Notes: generated by a model from the sequence alone, not told the origin. Positions 47,020 to 55,908 are shown, counted from the stretch's first letter. The stretch is DNA of 64,000 nt from Prescottella agglutinans (GCF_004011865.1 NZ_RKLP01000016.1:34606-98605); one strand, 5' to 3'. A program made the numbers and translations.

Positions 47020-48408
47020 ATGGCCCTGATGTCACCGGTGGACGTCGCGCTGCTCGCCGGTGAGATCGGGTCACGCACGCTGCACATCGGCGTCCTGCTC
47101 GTCTTCGCTCCGCCGCCCGGCGGCCCCGACAGCTTCGCCGCCGACGCGTACCGCGACGCGCTGACAGCCGTGCGCGCGCAGTCCGCGCTCATGGCCGAGC
47201 CCGCCGTCTCCCTCGCCACCGGTCTCCTGCCGGCCTGGCGACCGGCCGACCACATCGACATGAGCCGACACCTGGAACGGCACGCGCTGCCCTCGCCCGG
47301 CGACGACGCCGAACTGTTCGGGCTGGTGGCACGCCTCCACGAGCACCGTCTCGCCCGATCCCAACCCATGTGGGAGGGCTACCTGATCGAAGGACTTGCC
47401 GGCGGCGGATTCGCGCTCTACGGGAAGATCCACCACGCCACCCTCGACGGGATGTCGGGCATCCGGATGATCGAGCAGTCGCTCACCACCGACCCCGACC
47501 GCCGCGACATGCCGTTGCTGCTCGCGCCGGACCGATCCCCGCAGCAGCCGGGACCGCGCGGCCTGCCGGGCCCGCTGCGGCTCGCACGCGCAGGCGTCGC
47601 GAGTGCGGTGTCGGTCGCGGACGTCGCCCGACACGCCGTCGTCGGTGCCGCCGACTGGCTCGGCCGGGCCGTGACGACCGACTCCACGGTCCTGCCGATG
47701 CGCGCGCCGCACACGCCGCTCGACGGCAAGGTGGGGCCGGAACGGGCGTTCGTCGGCCGGTCGTGGCCCAAGGAACGACTGCGCGCGGTACAGCGCGCCA
47801 CCCGCGCCACCAGCAACGAGATCACCCTCGCCATGTGCGGGGGTGCGCTGCGCAGCTACCTGACGAAACGGGACGCGCTACCGGCGTCGTCGCTGGTGGC
47901 GCTGGTCCCGGTCGCGCAGCGTCGACGCGAGGACGCCACCGGCGGCAACGCGTTCGGTCTCGCGCTGTGCACGCTCGGCACCGACCTCGACGACCCGCGG
48001 GAGCGCCTCGACCGGATCCGCCGGTCGATGGCCGATGCGAAGCGCCGCGTCCGCACGATGGGCAGCGGCGCGTCGACGATCGTGGCCGTCCCCACCCTGG
48101 CCCCGAACATCGCCCGGATCCTCCCGATGGGCGAGGTGCTGCCGCCGAGCTACAACGTCGTGGTCTCCAACGTGCCGGGTCCCACGAGCCCGCTGTACTG
48201 GAACGGCGCCGAACTGCGGCACATGTACCCGCTGTCGATCGTGTTCGACGGGACCGGTCTGAACATCACGGCCTGTCACTACGCCGACCGGCTGGATTTC
48301 GGATTTCTGGCGCACCCGGAATCTGTGCCGGACCTCGAGTGTTTTACCGATGAGACCGAGGTTGCATTGGGCGATCTCGAACGGATATCGGAAGTTCGCT
48401 CGACATGA
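47020..48408 (+). CDS. WS/DGAT wax ester synthase / diacylglycerol acyltransferase family
   Basis: 462 residues from ATG 47020 (MALMSPVDVALLAGEIGSRT). The active-site HHxxxDG is KIHHATLDGMSG (His138, His139, Asp143). Further family motifs are PLW-like QPMWEGYLIEGL, SNEITLAMCGGALR, SNVPGP and NITACHYADRLDFGF. Such enzymes esterify fatty acyl-CoA to alcohols or diacylglycerol for storage lipid, and rhodococci carry many copies. The stop overlaps the start of the next gene by 4 bases. Confidence 0.93.
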   Translation: MALMSPVDVALLAGEIGSRTLHIGVLLVFAPPPGGPDSFAADAYRDALTAVRAQSALMAEPAVSLATGLLPAWRPADHIDMSRHLERHALPSPGDDAELFGLVARLHEHRLARSQPMWEGYLIEGLAGGGFALYGKIHHATLDGMSGIRMIEQSLTTDPDRRDMPLLLAPDRSPQQPGPRGLPGPLRLARAGVASAVSVADVARHAVVGAADWLGRAVTTDSTVLPMRAPHTPLDGKVGPERAFVGRSWPKERLRAVQRATRATSNEITLAMCGGALRSYLTKRDALPASSLVALVPVAQRRREDATGGNAFGLALCTLGTDLDDPRERLDRIRRSMADAKRRVRTMGSGASTIVAVPTLAPNIARILPMGEVLPPSYNVVVSNVPGPTSPLYWNGAELRHMYPLSIVFDGTGLNITACHYADRLDFGFLAHPESVPDLECFTDETEVALGDLERISEVRST

Positions 48409-49631
48409 CTGCCGCAATGCCGCGTCGTGGCTCGGGCGGGACCCCACGTCCGAAGGCGGAATACCGGCCGCCCAGGACGATGCTGGTCGACCCGCGTTTC
48501 GAGTCACTGGCCACCCAGTTCTTCCACCTGTTCCATCGCACCCACGACGGCGGTGGCGCGCTGGCCGTGTATCTGCACGGCAAGCCGGTCCTCGACGTGT
48601 GGGCCGGGTGGGCGTCCCCGATCCGCAAGTGGGACTGCGACACCGTCACGCTGTCGTTCTCGACCGGCAAGGGCGTCGCGAGCACGGTGCTGCACCGCCT
48701 CGCGCAGCGCGGGCTGATCGACTACGACGCCACCGTCGCGTCCTACTGGCCCGAGTTCGGTGAGGCCGGCAAGGAATCGATCACCGTCCGTGAACTCCTC
48801 AGCCACCGCGCCGGCCTGCACCGCATCCGCGGACTGGTGCCCGGCCGCCTCGCACTGCTCGACCACGACCGCGTCACCGCGGCGCTGGCGGCGTCCGTCC
48901 CGGACCCCCGCCGCACCACGATGCCCGGCTACCACGCCGTCACCTACGGATCGCTGATCGCGGAACTGACCGCGCGGGTGTCGGGCAAGCCGTTCGCCGA
49001 ACTGGTCCGCACCGAGGTCGCCGAACCGCTCGGCATCCCGGAGTTCTGGTTCCAGGTCCCCGAATCCGAGAAGGGCCGCATCGCGAAGGTCTTCCCGCAC
49101 ATCAACCCGTTCGGGGTGCCGTGGGGCGTGACGTCGCTGGCGCTGTCGCTGGTGCCGCACCTGCGCGACATCGCCGACGCCGGCATGCCCGAGGGCTTCG
49201 ACATGCTGGTGCGCGACCCGTCGATCCACGACTTCGTGATGCCCGGCTGGAACGGCGTGTTCAGCGCCCGCGCCCTGGCCCGCATGTACGCGGCGTTCGC
49301 GAACGACGGCGTCGTCGACGGTATCCGGTTCCTCGAGCCCGACACCATCGCCCAACTGAGCGAGGTGCAGACCCGCGCCCGCGACTACGTTCTGGGCATC
49401 CGGATGAACTGGCGGCTGGGCTACCACGCGGCCCTGGTCGCGGCCCGCACCCAGCATTCGGGCGCGTTCGGTCACTACGGGCTGGGCGGCTCCGGCGCGT
49501 TCGCCGACCCCGACAGCGGGCTGTCGGTGGCGTTCGTGACGAACCGGTTGGGCGGCGCGCTCACCCCGTTCGCGGACCTGCGGCTGCCGAACCTCGGTGC
49601 GAAGGCCGAGTCCCTCGCCCACCACATCTGA
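48405..49631 (+). CDS. Serine hydrolase of the beta-lactamase / EstB-type esterase family
   Basis: 408 residues, start overlapping the WS/DGAT stop (ATGA). Beta-lactamase class C fold: the SxxK nucleophile motif is SFSTGKGVAS (Ser86, Lys89), the Tyr motif is GYHAVTYGSL, and HYGLGGSGAFADP stands where KTG is found in true beta-lactamases. Paralogs are esterases, often beside lipid genes, which fits the coupling with the acyltransferase. No signal peptide; predicted cytoplasmic. Confidence 0.88.
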   Translation: MTAAMPRRGSGGTPRPKAEYRPPRTMLVDPRFESLATQFFHLFHRTHDGGGALAVYLHGKPVLDVWAGWASPIRKWDCDTVTLSFSTGKGVASTVLHRLAQRGLIDYDATVASYWPEFGEAGKESITVRELLSHRAGLHRIRGLVPGRLALLDHDRVTAALAASVPDPRRTTMPGYHAVTYGSLIAELTARVSGKPFAELVRTEVAEPLGIPEFWFQVPESEKGRIAKVFPHINPFGVPWGVTSLALSLVPHLRDIADAGMPEGFDMLVRDPSIHDFVMPGWNGVFSARALARMYAAFANDGVVDGIRFLEPDTIAQLSEVQTRARDYVLGIRMNWRLGYHAALVAARTQHSGAFGHYGLGGSGAFADPDSGLSVAFVTNRLGGALTPFADLRLPNLGAKAESLAHHI

Positions 49632-49657
49632 CGACGTTTGCGTCTAGCGTCGGCGGG

Positions 49658-50476
49658 GTGATCACCCGCACCACCGTCGACTCGTGGCTCCGGCCCGCCT
49701 TGCCACCGTCGTCCGAGCCCCCGCTCGACGCCCGCGAGCGGCGCGCGCTGTGGTTCGAGATCACGATCGTGCTGCTCGTGACGTTCGGGCTCAACGGCGT
49801 CTACAGCATCCTGTCGCTGCTCGAGTCGGCGCTGCAGCCGGGCGGCCTGTCGGAGCAGGCGGTCGCGCTCAACCCGTCCCGGTCGACGCAGTCGTTCATC
49901 GACCTGGCCCGGCAGCTGCTCGGCGTCGTCAAACTCGCCGCGTGGGCGGCGCTGGGGCTGTACCTGCTGTGGCGCAGCGGCCTGGGCCCGCGCCGGATCG
50001 GTTTCGGCCGGACGCAGCTGCGCGACGGGATACTGCCCGGCGTCGGACTGGCCGCGCTGATCGGACTCCCCGGCCTGGCGTTCTACCTGGCCGCGGTCGC
50101 GCTGGACATGAACCTGACGGTCATGCCGAGCACCATCGACGACCACTGGTGGCGGCTGCCGGTGCTGGTGCTGTGGGCGATCGCGAACTCGGTCGCCGAG
50201 GAAGTCCTGGTGGTGGCGTACCTGATCTCGCGGCTGCGCCGGCTGGGTTGGAGCGAGAACTCGTCACTGCTCGCGTCGGCGCTGCTGCGCGGCAGCTATC
50301 ACCTGTACCAGGGTCTCGGCGGCGGGCTCGGCAACGTGCTGATGGGGCTGATCTTCGGCCGGTACTGGCAGCGCACCGGGAAACTGTGGCCGCTCGTGGT
50401 CGCGCACGCCCTGATCGACACCGTCGCGTTCGTGGGATACGCGCTGCTCCGCGGGCACCTGTCGTGGCTACCGTGA
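49658..50476 (+). CDS. CPBP-family intramembrane metalloprotease
   Basis: 272 residues from GTG 49658, with TAGCGT seven bases upstream. Six to eight hydrophobic segments (about 37-60, 92-112, 133-155, 172-190 and later). CPBP motifs: NSVAEEVLVVAYLISRL (Glu-Glu motif 1), SYHLYQGLGGG (motif 2 His) and VVAHALIDTVAFVG (motif 3 His). The EExxxR Arg is not at its usual place, as in many actinobacterial members. The family includes CAAX prenyl proteases and bacteriocin-immunity proteins; no substrate can be named. Confidence 0.86.
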   Translation: MITRTTVDSWLRPALPPSSEPPLDARERRALWFEITIVLLVTFGLNGVYSILSLLESALQPGGLSEQAVALNPSRSTQSFIDLARQLLGVVKLAAWAALGLYLLWRSGLGPRRIGFGRTQLRDGILPGVGLAALIGLPGLAFYLAAVALDMNLTVMPSTIDDHWWRLPVLVLWAIANSVAEEVLVVAYLISRLRRLGWSENSSLLASALLRGSYHLYQGLGGGLGNVLMGLIFGRYWQRTGKLWPLVVAHALIDTVAFVGYALLRGHLSWLP

Positions 50477-50510
50477 CCGCAACTGTCGGCATCGCACGTA
50501 TTCTCGGATC

Positions 50511-51863
50511 GTGAACGGCGAGACCCCCGACAGACGTCAGCCGGGCCCGCCGCACCGCGGCCGGCCCCAGCCCCCGCGCAACGTTCCCCCGCCGCGCCGC
50601 GGTGGGCCGCCCCCGCAGCGCCCGTCGCAGGGCGCCGAGGGCACCCAGATCATCCGCCGTGACGGACGTCCCGGCGGCCCCGCACCGCGGCCTGCGCCCG
50701 CGCGTGCGTGGTCGGAGGCCCCCGAGCCGCAGGCGTACTCGCGGACGCCGGGCGGGCCGCCGCCCCGCGGAAGCGGCCACGCGCCGACGCAGACCCCGCG
50801 CCCGTACGCGGAGCCGCGCCGGACTCCGCCGGCCGCCCCGCCGCGCGGTCCGCAGCCGCCGCGCCCGCCGGCCGCCCCCGCCGAGCCCCCGAAGCAGCGG
50901 CGCCCCCGGAAGCGGGGAACGTGGCTGCGCCGGGTGGCGCTGACCCTGGCCGTGCTCCTGGTCGCGTCGATCGGCGGTGTAGTCTACCTCGACACCAAGC
51001 TGAACCGCGTCGACGCGCTCGCCGACTACCCGGGCCGCGTCGCCGACACCCCGGGCACCAACTGGCTGTTGGTCGGCTCGGACAGCCGCGCCGGCCTGAC
51101 CGCCGACCAGGACCGCGCCCTCGCCGCCGGCGGGGACATCGACGGCAAGCGCACCGACACGATCATGCTCGTGCACGTGCCGAAGAGCGGCGCCACGACG
51201 ATGGTGTCGATCCCGCGCGACTCGTACGTGAACATCCCGGGCATCGGGCGGGGCAAGATCAACGCCGCGTTCGCACAGGAAGACGGCGAGCAACTCCTGG
51301 TCCAGACGGTCGAGGAGGCCACCGGGCTGCGCATCGACCACTACGCGGAGATCGGCTTCGGCGGGTTCGCGGGCATCGTCGATGCCCTCGGCGGCGTGAA
51401 CATGTGCGTGCCCTACCCGATCGACGACCCCCTCGCCGGCATCAACCTGCCGGCCGGTTGCCAGGATCTCTCGGGCCCGGAGGCCCTCGGCTTCGTCCGT
51501 AGCCGCGCGACCGCGCTCGCCGACCTGGACCGGATGAACAATCAGCGTGCGTTCATGAGCGCGCTGCTGAAGAAGGCCACCTCGCCCACGACGCTGATCA
51601 ACCCGCTGCGTCTGTGGCCCATGATGACGCAGACCGCCAATTCGCTGCAGGTCGCCGACGGTGACCATCTGTGGAATCTCGCCGGGCTGGCGTGGGCACT
51701 GCGCGGCAAGATGGTCACGACCACCGTGCCGGTCGGCGGATTCGAAGTAGTCGACGGCTGGGGCGACGTTCTGTTGTGGGATCGGGAAAAGGCAAGCGAA
51801 TTCTTCGATGCGCTTGCAAATGACCGCCAGATTCCACAGGGTCTCTTGACCGGCACACCGTGA
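50511..51863 (+). CDS. LytR-CpsA-Psr (LCP) family cell-wall ligase
   Basis: 450 residues from GTG 50511. Residues 1-130 are a cytoplasmic Pro/Arg-rich tail, 140-161 a membrane helix (VALTLAVLLVASIGGVVYLD), and the extracytoplasmic LCP domain runs from about 180. Catalytic and lipid-binding residues are seen in WLLVGSDSRAGL, KRTDTIMLVHV, SIPRDSYVNIPG, INAAFA, and the FVRSR motif (GFVRSRATALADLDRM). LCP proteins transfer glycopolymers such as arabinogalactan from polyprenyl phosphate to peptidoglycan, which links this gene to the glf operon. The Rv3840-position gene is of this family. Confidence 0.93.
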   Translation: MNGETPDRRQPGPPHRGRPQPPRNVPPPRRGGPPPQRPSQGAEGTQIIRRDGRPGGPAPRPAPARAWSEAPEPQAYSRTPGGPPPRGSGHAPTQTPRPYAEPRRTPPAAPPRGPQPPRPPAAPAEPPKQRRPRKRGTWLRRVALTLAVLLVASIGGVVYLDTKLNRVDALADYPGRVADTPGTNWLLVGSDSRAGLTADQDRALAAGGDIDGKRTDTIMLVHVPKSGATTMVSIPRDSYVNIPGIGRGKINAAFAQEDGEQLLVQTVEEATGLRIDHYAEIGFGGFAGIVDALGGVNMCVPYPIDDPLAGINLPAGCQDLSGPEALGFVRSRATALADLDRMNNQRAFMSALLKKATSPTTLINPLRLWPMMTQTANSLQVADGDHLWNLAGLAWALRGKMVTTTVPVGGFEVVDGWGDVLLWDREKASEFFDALANDRQIPQGLLTGTP

Positions 51864-51926
51864 TGCTCGTCGCTGTCCGGACATTGTCGACACTGTCGCG
51901 GCATTACGGACGGTATTGTTTCGTGC

Positions 51927-52472
51927 ATGACTGAAGCGGCGCACACGAACGAGTTCCACCGACTGCTGCAGACCCAGATCCGAAACGAATTCACGGCCTC
52001 CCAGCAGTACATCGCGGTCGCCGTCTACTTCGATTCGCAGGACCTGCCGCAGTTGGCTGGCCGCTTCTACCGGCAGGCCGCCGAGGAGCGCGACCACGCG
52101 ATGATGATGATCCAGTACCTGCTCGACAACGACCTGCCGGTTGCCGTGCCCGGCATCGACTCCGTGGTCACCGAGTTCGCGTCGGTCCGGGAGCCGGTCG
52201 CGCTGGCCGTGGAGCAGGAGCGCACCGTCACCGAGCAGATCACCCGCCTGGCCCGCACCGCCCGCGACACCGGCGACTACCTGGGCGAACAGTTCATGCA
52301 GTGGTTCCTCAAGGAGCAGGTCGAGGAGGTGGCCAGCATGACGACGCTGCTCACCATCGTCGACCGCGCCCGCGACAACTTCTTCAACATCGAGGACTTC
52401 GTGGCGCGCGAGATGAGTTCGGCCGTGACGGCCGATTCCACGGCCCCGCGGATCGCCGGCGCCGACGCCTGA
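51927..52472 (+). CDS. bfrB: Ferritin BfrB, copy 1
   Basis: A 181-residue 24-mer-type ferritin (non-haem, BfrB type). Ferroxidase ligands are visible as Glu21 (IRNEF), Glu54 and His57 (AEERDHAMMM), Glu in QERTVTEQI and Gln/Glu in FMQWFLKEQVEEVASM. GDYLGEQFMQWFLKEQVEEV is shared almost exactly with copy 2. No ribosome site; TATTGT seven bases before ATG suggests leaderless translation. It stores iron as ferric mineral. The upstream gap has no recognisable iron box, unlike copy 2. Confidence 0.94.
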   Translation: MTEAAHTNEFHRLLQTQIRNEFTASQQYIAVAVYFDSQDLPQLAGRFYRQAAEERDHAMMMIQYLLDNDLPVAVPGIDSVVTEFASVREPVALAVEQERTVTEQITRLARTARDTGDYLGEQFMQWFLKEQVEEVASMTTLLTIVDRARDNFFNIEDFVAREMSSAVTADSTAPRIAGADA

Positions 52473-52479
52473 TTCCGGT

Positions 52480-52515
52480 CTGCCGCAATTGCCGAACAAT
52501 CGACAATTGCGGCAG
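52480..52515 (+). terminator. Terminator of ferritin copy 1
   Basis: A 12-base stem CTGCCGCAATTG/CAATTGCGGCAG with a 12-base loop, 8 bases past the stop. The two ferritin genes are therefore likely separate transcripts. Confidence 0.85.
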
Positions 52516-52545
52516 ATCGGTATTTCCGGAAATCTCGATCCGGAA

Positions 52546-52584
52546 TGAGGCAAGGCTAATTGAGGACACACTAGCCTCAATTAG
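52546..52584 (+). promoter_or_regulatory. IdeR-like iron box region upstream of ferritin copy 2
   Basis: TGAGGCAAGGCTAATTGAG (52546-52564) matches the IdeR consensus at about 13 of 19 positions. It overlaps a perfect 10-base inverted repeat CTAATTGAGG-N9-CCTCAATTAG (52556-52584) that holds a second AGGCTA core on the other strand. Mycobacterial bfrB is activated by IdeR bound at several upstream boxes, so iron-dependent activation is plausible. The ATG is 48 bases further on. Confidence 0.65.
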
Positions 52585-52631
52585 GTTCCACTTGGGTGAC
52601 AGTTCGCCCTGATCAGCGATACCTTGACTCC

Positions 52632-53180
52632 ATGAGTGCCTCAGACGATTCGCATCGGACGAAATTTCACGCACTTCTCCATGATCAGATCCGCAACGAA
52701 TTCAACGCGTCGCACCAGTACCTCGCGACGGCGGTGTATTTCGACAACGCGGATCTCCCCCGGCTGGCCCACCACTTCTACAAGCAGGGCAACGAGGAAC
52801 GCAATCACGCGATGATGATCATCCAGTACTTCCTGGATCGGGACATCACCGTCGAACTCACGGGCGTCGATCCGGCGAAGAGCCACTTCGAGAACGCGCG
52901 GGAGCCCATCGCGCTCGCCCTCGCGCAGGAGAAGGCCGTCACCGAGCAGATCGTCCAACTCGCCCGCACCGCCCGCGACGACGGCGACTACCTGGGCGAA
53001 CAGTTCATGCAGTGGTTCCTCAAGGAGCAGGTCGAGGAGGTCGCCCGCATGACGACCCTCCTGACCATCGCCGACCGTGCGGGTTCCAACCTGTTCGATC
53101 TCGAGGACTTCGTGGCCCGCGAGATGAGCAGCGTGGACGACGCGTCCGGGGCGCCGCCCGCCGCCGGCGGCACGATCTAG
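52632..53180 (+). CDS. bfrB: Ferritin BfrB, copy 2
   Basis: 182 residues from ATG 52632 (MSASDDSHRTKFHALLHDQI); a GTG 12 codons upstream is open but would start beside the iron boxes. Ferroxidase ligands are conserved (Glu23, Glu56, His59 and the FLKEQVEEVARM helix). Its C-terminus (DDASGAPPAAGG) resembles that of M. tuberculosis BfrB more than copy 1 does. GATACC eight bases before ATG allows leaderless expression. It is probably the iron-regulated ferritin of the pair. Confidence 0.92.
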   Translation: MSASDDSHRTKFHALLHDQIRNEFNASHQYLATAVYFDNADLPRLAHHFYKQGNEERNHAMMIIQYFLDRDITVELTGVDPAKSHFENAREPIALALAQEKAVTEQIVQLARTARDDGDYLGEQFMQWFLKEQVEEVARMTTLLTIADRAGSNLFDLEDFVAREMSSVDDASGAPPAAGGTI

Positions 53181-53193
53181 CACCGAAACAGCG

Positions 53194-53235
53194 GAAGGGT
53201 CCCTTCACGCGCTCGCGCGCACGAAGGGACCCTTC
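53194..53235. terminator. Bidirectional terminator, dispersed type, copy 2
   Basis: GAAGGGTCCCTTC and GAAGGGACCCTTC arms around ACGCGCTCGCGCGCAC. The outer arms and the ACGCGC/GCGCAC inner part match those of the hairpin at 37800-37850. It lies between convergent genes. Confidence 0.88.
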
Positions 53236-53248
53236 GAGCTCGGTGAAC

Positions 53249-54163
53249 TCAGCGCAGCGTGACCTGGCGTCCGCGCAGCCCGTCCCGCGCACGCACCTCG
53301 GCCGCCGTGAGCGGCGCGTCCACTGCGAGGGCCTCGGCCAGACGCGCACCCAGCTCGGCGGTGGGCGCGGCCCACTCGTCGGGGTGCTTCTCGCGGTCGA
53401 GGTCGAAGACCGGCACCAGCAGGCCGTGGGTGCGGAACGAGCCCGCGAACCGCGACCCCTCGCCCAGGTGCAGTCCGCCGGCCGCGTGCACGCGGGCCAG
53501 CGCGAGCATCAGCGAGTCCTCGTCCTCGGGACGCACCCAGCGCAGGTGCGCGCGCTCGCCGGCGTCGACCCACCACGCGGCGACGACGCCGTCGGCCTCG
53601 AGTCGCGCCGACGGCATGATCGCCATGTTCGCCTGCTGGACAGTCGCCGCGACGTCGGGGGCCGGCTCGACACCCTCGGGGATCCACCAGTCGAAGTTCT
53701 GGTGGACGGTGATCTTCGGCAGCGCGTCGGCGACGAGGACGTCGGCCAGGCGCGGACCGCCGGCCTGCGGGTCGGCGAAGGTCAGCGAGTTGCCCGGTTC
53801 CGCGGACTGCACCCACGTGACCGCCGCGCCGAGGTCGGCGCCGGGATCGGCCGTGTGGGCCTGGACCTGCAGGCCGACGTACCGGCCGGCGGTGCCGTCC
53901 TCGTCGCGCACCAGGGCCGCGACGGCCCCGGGCAGGACGGTGGCCGCGGTGACCGGCTTGTCGGCGTCGCGGACCGGCAGCTCGACGAGCGCCGACGGCA
54001 CGAATTCGCGCAGCGCGACCAGGTCGCACTCGGCGGCCAGACCCTCGAACGGGCGGGTCGGCGCGACGACGTCGGCCTCGCGCTCGAGACGACGCTGTTC
54101 GAGCTTCGCGGCGCGGTTACTGCCCGGCTTGGGGCCACTGTTTCTCTTGCTCTTCTTACCCAC
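53249..54163 (-). CDS. DUF5926-family conserved protein
   Basis: 304 residues, soluble. The N-terminus is strongly basic (MGKKSKRNSGPKPGSNRAAK) and may bind nucleic acid. The rest is a mixed fold with ITVHQNFDWWIPEGVEP, EDSLMLALARVHAAGGLHLG and FRTHGLLVPVFDLDRE. Actinobacterial members have been annotated as preprotein translocase SecA-related, but no SecA motif (Walker A, DEAD) is seen and a SEC-C zinc motif is absent. The function is not known. It is convergent with ferritin copy 2. Confidence 0.82.
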   Translation of the reverse strand: MGKKSKRNSGPKPGSNRAAKLEQRRLEREADVVAPTRPFEGLAAECDLVALREFVPSALVELPVRDADKPVTAATVLPGAVAALVRDEDGTAGRYVGLQVQAHTADPGADLGAAVTWVQSAEPGNSLTFADPQAGGPRLADVLVADALPKITVHQNFDWWIPEGVEPAPDVAATVQQANMAIMPSARLEADGVVAAWWVDAGERAHLRWVRPEDEDSLMLALARVHAAGGLHLGEGSRFAGSFRTHGLLVPVFDLDREKHPDEWAAPTAELGARLAEALAVDAPLTAAEVRARDGLRGRQVTLR

Positions 54164-54196
54164 GAGGCCAAAACCTACACGGACGAGCGCGTTATC

Positions 54197-54961
54197 TCAG
54201 CCGCCCAGCAGTTTCTTGGTGCGGCCCGGATGATTGGTGGCCACCCAGCCGACGCCGAGTTCCTTGCACAGGACGACGTCGGCGGGATCGTCGACGGTCC
54301 AGCAGTAGGTGGCGCGTCCGGCGGCGGCGGCCTTGTCGACGATCTCCGGGTGCTCGCGGAGCGTCTTGATCGACGGCCCGACGGCGGTGGCGCCGACGGT
54401 GGTGGCCGCGCCGCCGCCGAGGTAGCGGGAGGCGTCCCCGAGCAGCACCGTCGGCAGCAGCGGCGCCGACCTGCGGATCCGCCACACCGCGCTCGCCGCG
54501 AACGACATCACGACGGCCCGCGAATGGTCGGCGGACGCAGGGGTGGCGAGCCCGTAGCGGGACAGCTCGGCGAGCACCTTGCTCTCGACGAGGCCGCCGT
54601 AGCGGACCGGGTGCTTGGTCTCGATGAACAGTTTGGTCGGGCGTGACGTCCAGCCGAGGGTGAGCTCGATGAGTTGGGACAGTGTCAGCAGCCCGGCCGG
54701 TTCGCCGTCGGTGCCGTAGTCGAGTTCTCCGAGCGACTCGAGCGTCATCTCGCTGACGACGCCGCGGCCGGAGGACGTGCGATCCACGCGACGGTCGTGC
54801 ACGCACACGAGGTGGCCGTCGCGCGTGAGTCGCACGTCGCACTCGAGTCCGTCGGCGCCCTCCGCGAGGGCGAGTTCGTACGCGGCGAGGGTGTGCTCGG
54901 GCATCGCGGCCGACGCGCCGCGATGCGCGACCACGAGGGGTCCACGCCGATCCGGGCTCAT
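54197..54961 (-). CDS. glpQ: Glycerophosphodiester phosphodiesterase
   Basis: 254 residues from ATG 54961 (MSPDRRGPLVVAHRGASAAM). GDPD TIM barrel: VAHRGASAAMPEHTLAAYEL with the first catalytic His, GLECDVRLTRDGHLVCVHDR with the metal Glu/Asp and second His, FIETKHPVRYGG, and YCWTVDDPADV with the terminal Trp-Thr-Val. It hydrolyses deacylated phospholipids to glycerol 3-phosphate. No signal peptide. The ATG overlaps the stop of the DUF4328 gene by 4 bases, as for Rv3842c/Rv3843c. Confidence 0.94.
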   Translation of the reverse strand: MSPDRRGPLVVAHRGASAAMPEHTLAAYELALAEGADGLECDVRLTRDGHLVCVHDRRVDRTSSGRGVVSEMTLESLGELDYGTDGEPAGLLTLSQLIELTLGWTSRPTKLFIETKHPVRYGGLVESKVLAELSRYGLATPASADHSRAVVMSFAASAVWRIRRSAPLLPTVLLGDASRYLGGGAATTVGATAVGPSIKTLREHPEIVDKAAAAGRATYCWTVDDPADVVLCKELGVGWVATNHPGRTKKLLGG

Positions 54962-55908
54962 CCGACCGTCGCCTCCTCGGTGCGGGCGGGCTGCCCGGTC
55001 CCCGGCACGTTGATCCAGCGGGTGGTCCGCTGCGGGCGTCCGAGCAGGTCCAGCCCGTCGAACCGGCGCATGACGCACAACGTGAGCAGGGCGGTCGCGG
55101 CCGCGACGGCCGCGGTGACGGCGGCGAGCACCACCCCGTCGGCCTGTGCCTGCAGGCTGTCGCGGCCGCGCCACAGCAGCCCGACGGCGACGAGCAACCC
55201 GTCGACCGCCCACGCCGCCCACCAGATGCGGACCGCAGTCAGGGTCCGGCGGTCGCCGCCGGCGACCTCGGTGAGGTAGACGCCGGGCATCACGAGGTTG
55301 ACGACCGGGACGAGCACGCCGGCTGCGAGGGACCGCGGCGAGCGTGGGTCCGCGAGCCCGCGGGCGGCGAACACCTGACGGCGGGTGACGACGAGTCGGC
55401 ACACGGACGCGACCGCGGCGGCCAGCGCGACCAGCGGCGCGGACAGCTGTGTCGCCCACACGATCGAGTCCGACAGCGCGAGGGTCAGCGGATCGACCAG
55501 GCGCACCCGATTGAACACGAGCAGCCCGTACCGGAATGCCTCGGCCAGGGCGGCGAGCCCGAACACGATCGCGGTGCACGCGAGCAGCGTCGGCGCGAGG
55601 TCCGCGGCGGCCTCGGTGCGGGTGAGCCGGTCGTCGGGTTCCTCCGGTGGCGGGTCGAGCAGTCCCCAGCGCGGCACCTGGGTGTACCGGGGCGTCGGCC
55701 CGAGGCGGCGCGGCTCCCGGCGGCGTCGGGCGATCGGCGGGTAGGGGCTGCGGGCGACCCAGCGGAAGTTGCGTGCGGCCGGTGGGGCCGGACGGTCGGT
55801 GTCGACCGGGGAGAGCAGCACACCCTGGCAGCGCGGGCACCACTGCGCCGGGCCGCCGACGACCGGCCACCTCGACGCGCAGCGGGCGCAGACCTGGACG
55901 ACGCTCAT
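54958..55908 (-). CDS. DUF4328 membrane protein with N-terminal zinc ribbon (Rv3843c type)
   Basis: 316 residues. The N-terminus has a rubredoxin-like ribbon (QVCARCASRWP and QWCPRCQGVL), then a Pro/Arg-rich linker (30-100) and six hydrophobic segments between about 105 and 285 (LAPTLLACTAIVFGLAALAE, ATQLSAPLVALAAAVASVC, SLAAGVLVPVVNLVMPGVYL, and others). Function unknown; the ribbon may bind a metal or partner on the cytoplasmic face. The rhodanese stop directly abuts its ATG and it overlaps glpQ, giving a three-gene operon. Confidence 0.85.
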   Translation of the reverse strand: MSVVQVCARCASRWPVVGGPAQWCPRCQGVLLSPVDTDRPAPPAARNFRWVARSPYPPIARRRREPRRLGPTPRYTQVPRWGLLDPPPEEPDDRLTRTEAAADLAPTLLACTAIVFGLAALAEAFRYGLLVFNRVRLVDPLTLALSDSIVWATQLSAPLVALAAAVASVCRLVVTRRQVFAARGLADPRSPRSLAAGVLVPVVNLVMPGVYLTEVAGGDRRTLTAVRIWWAAWAVDGLLVAVGLLWRGRDSLQAQADGVVLAAVTAAVAAATALLTLCVMRRFDGLDLLGRPQRTTRWINVPGTGQPARTEEATVG

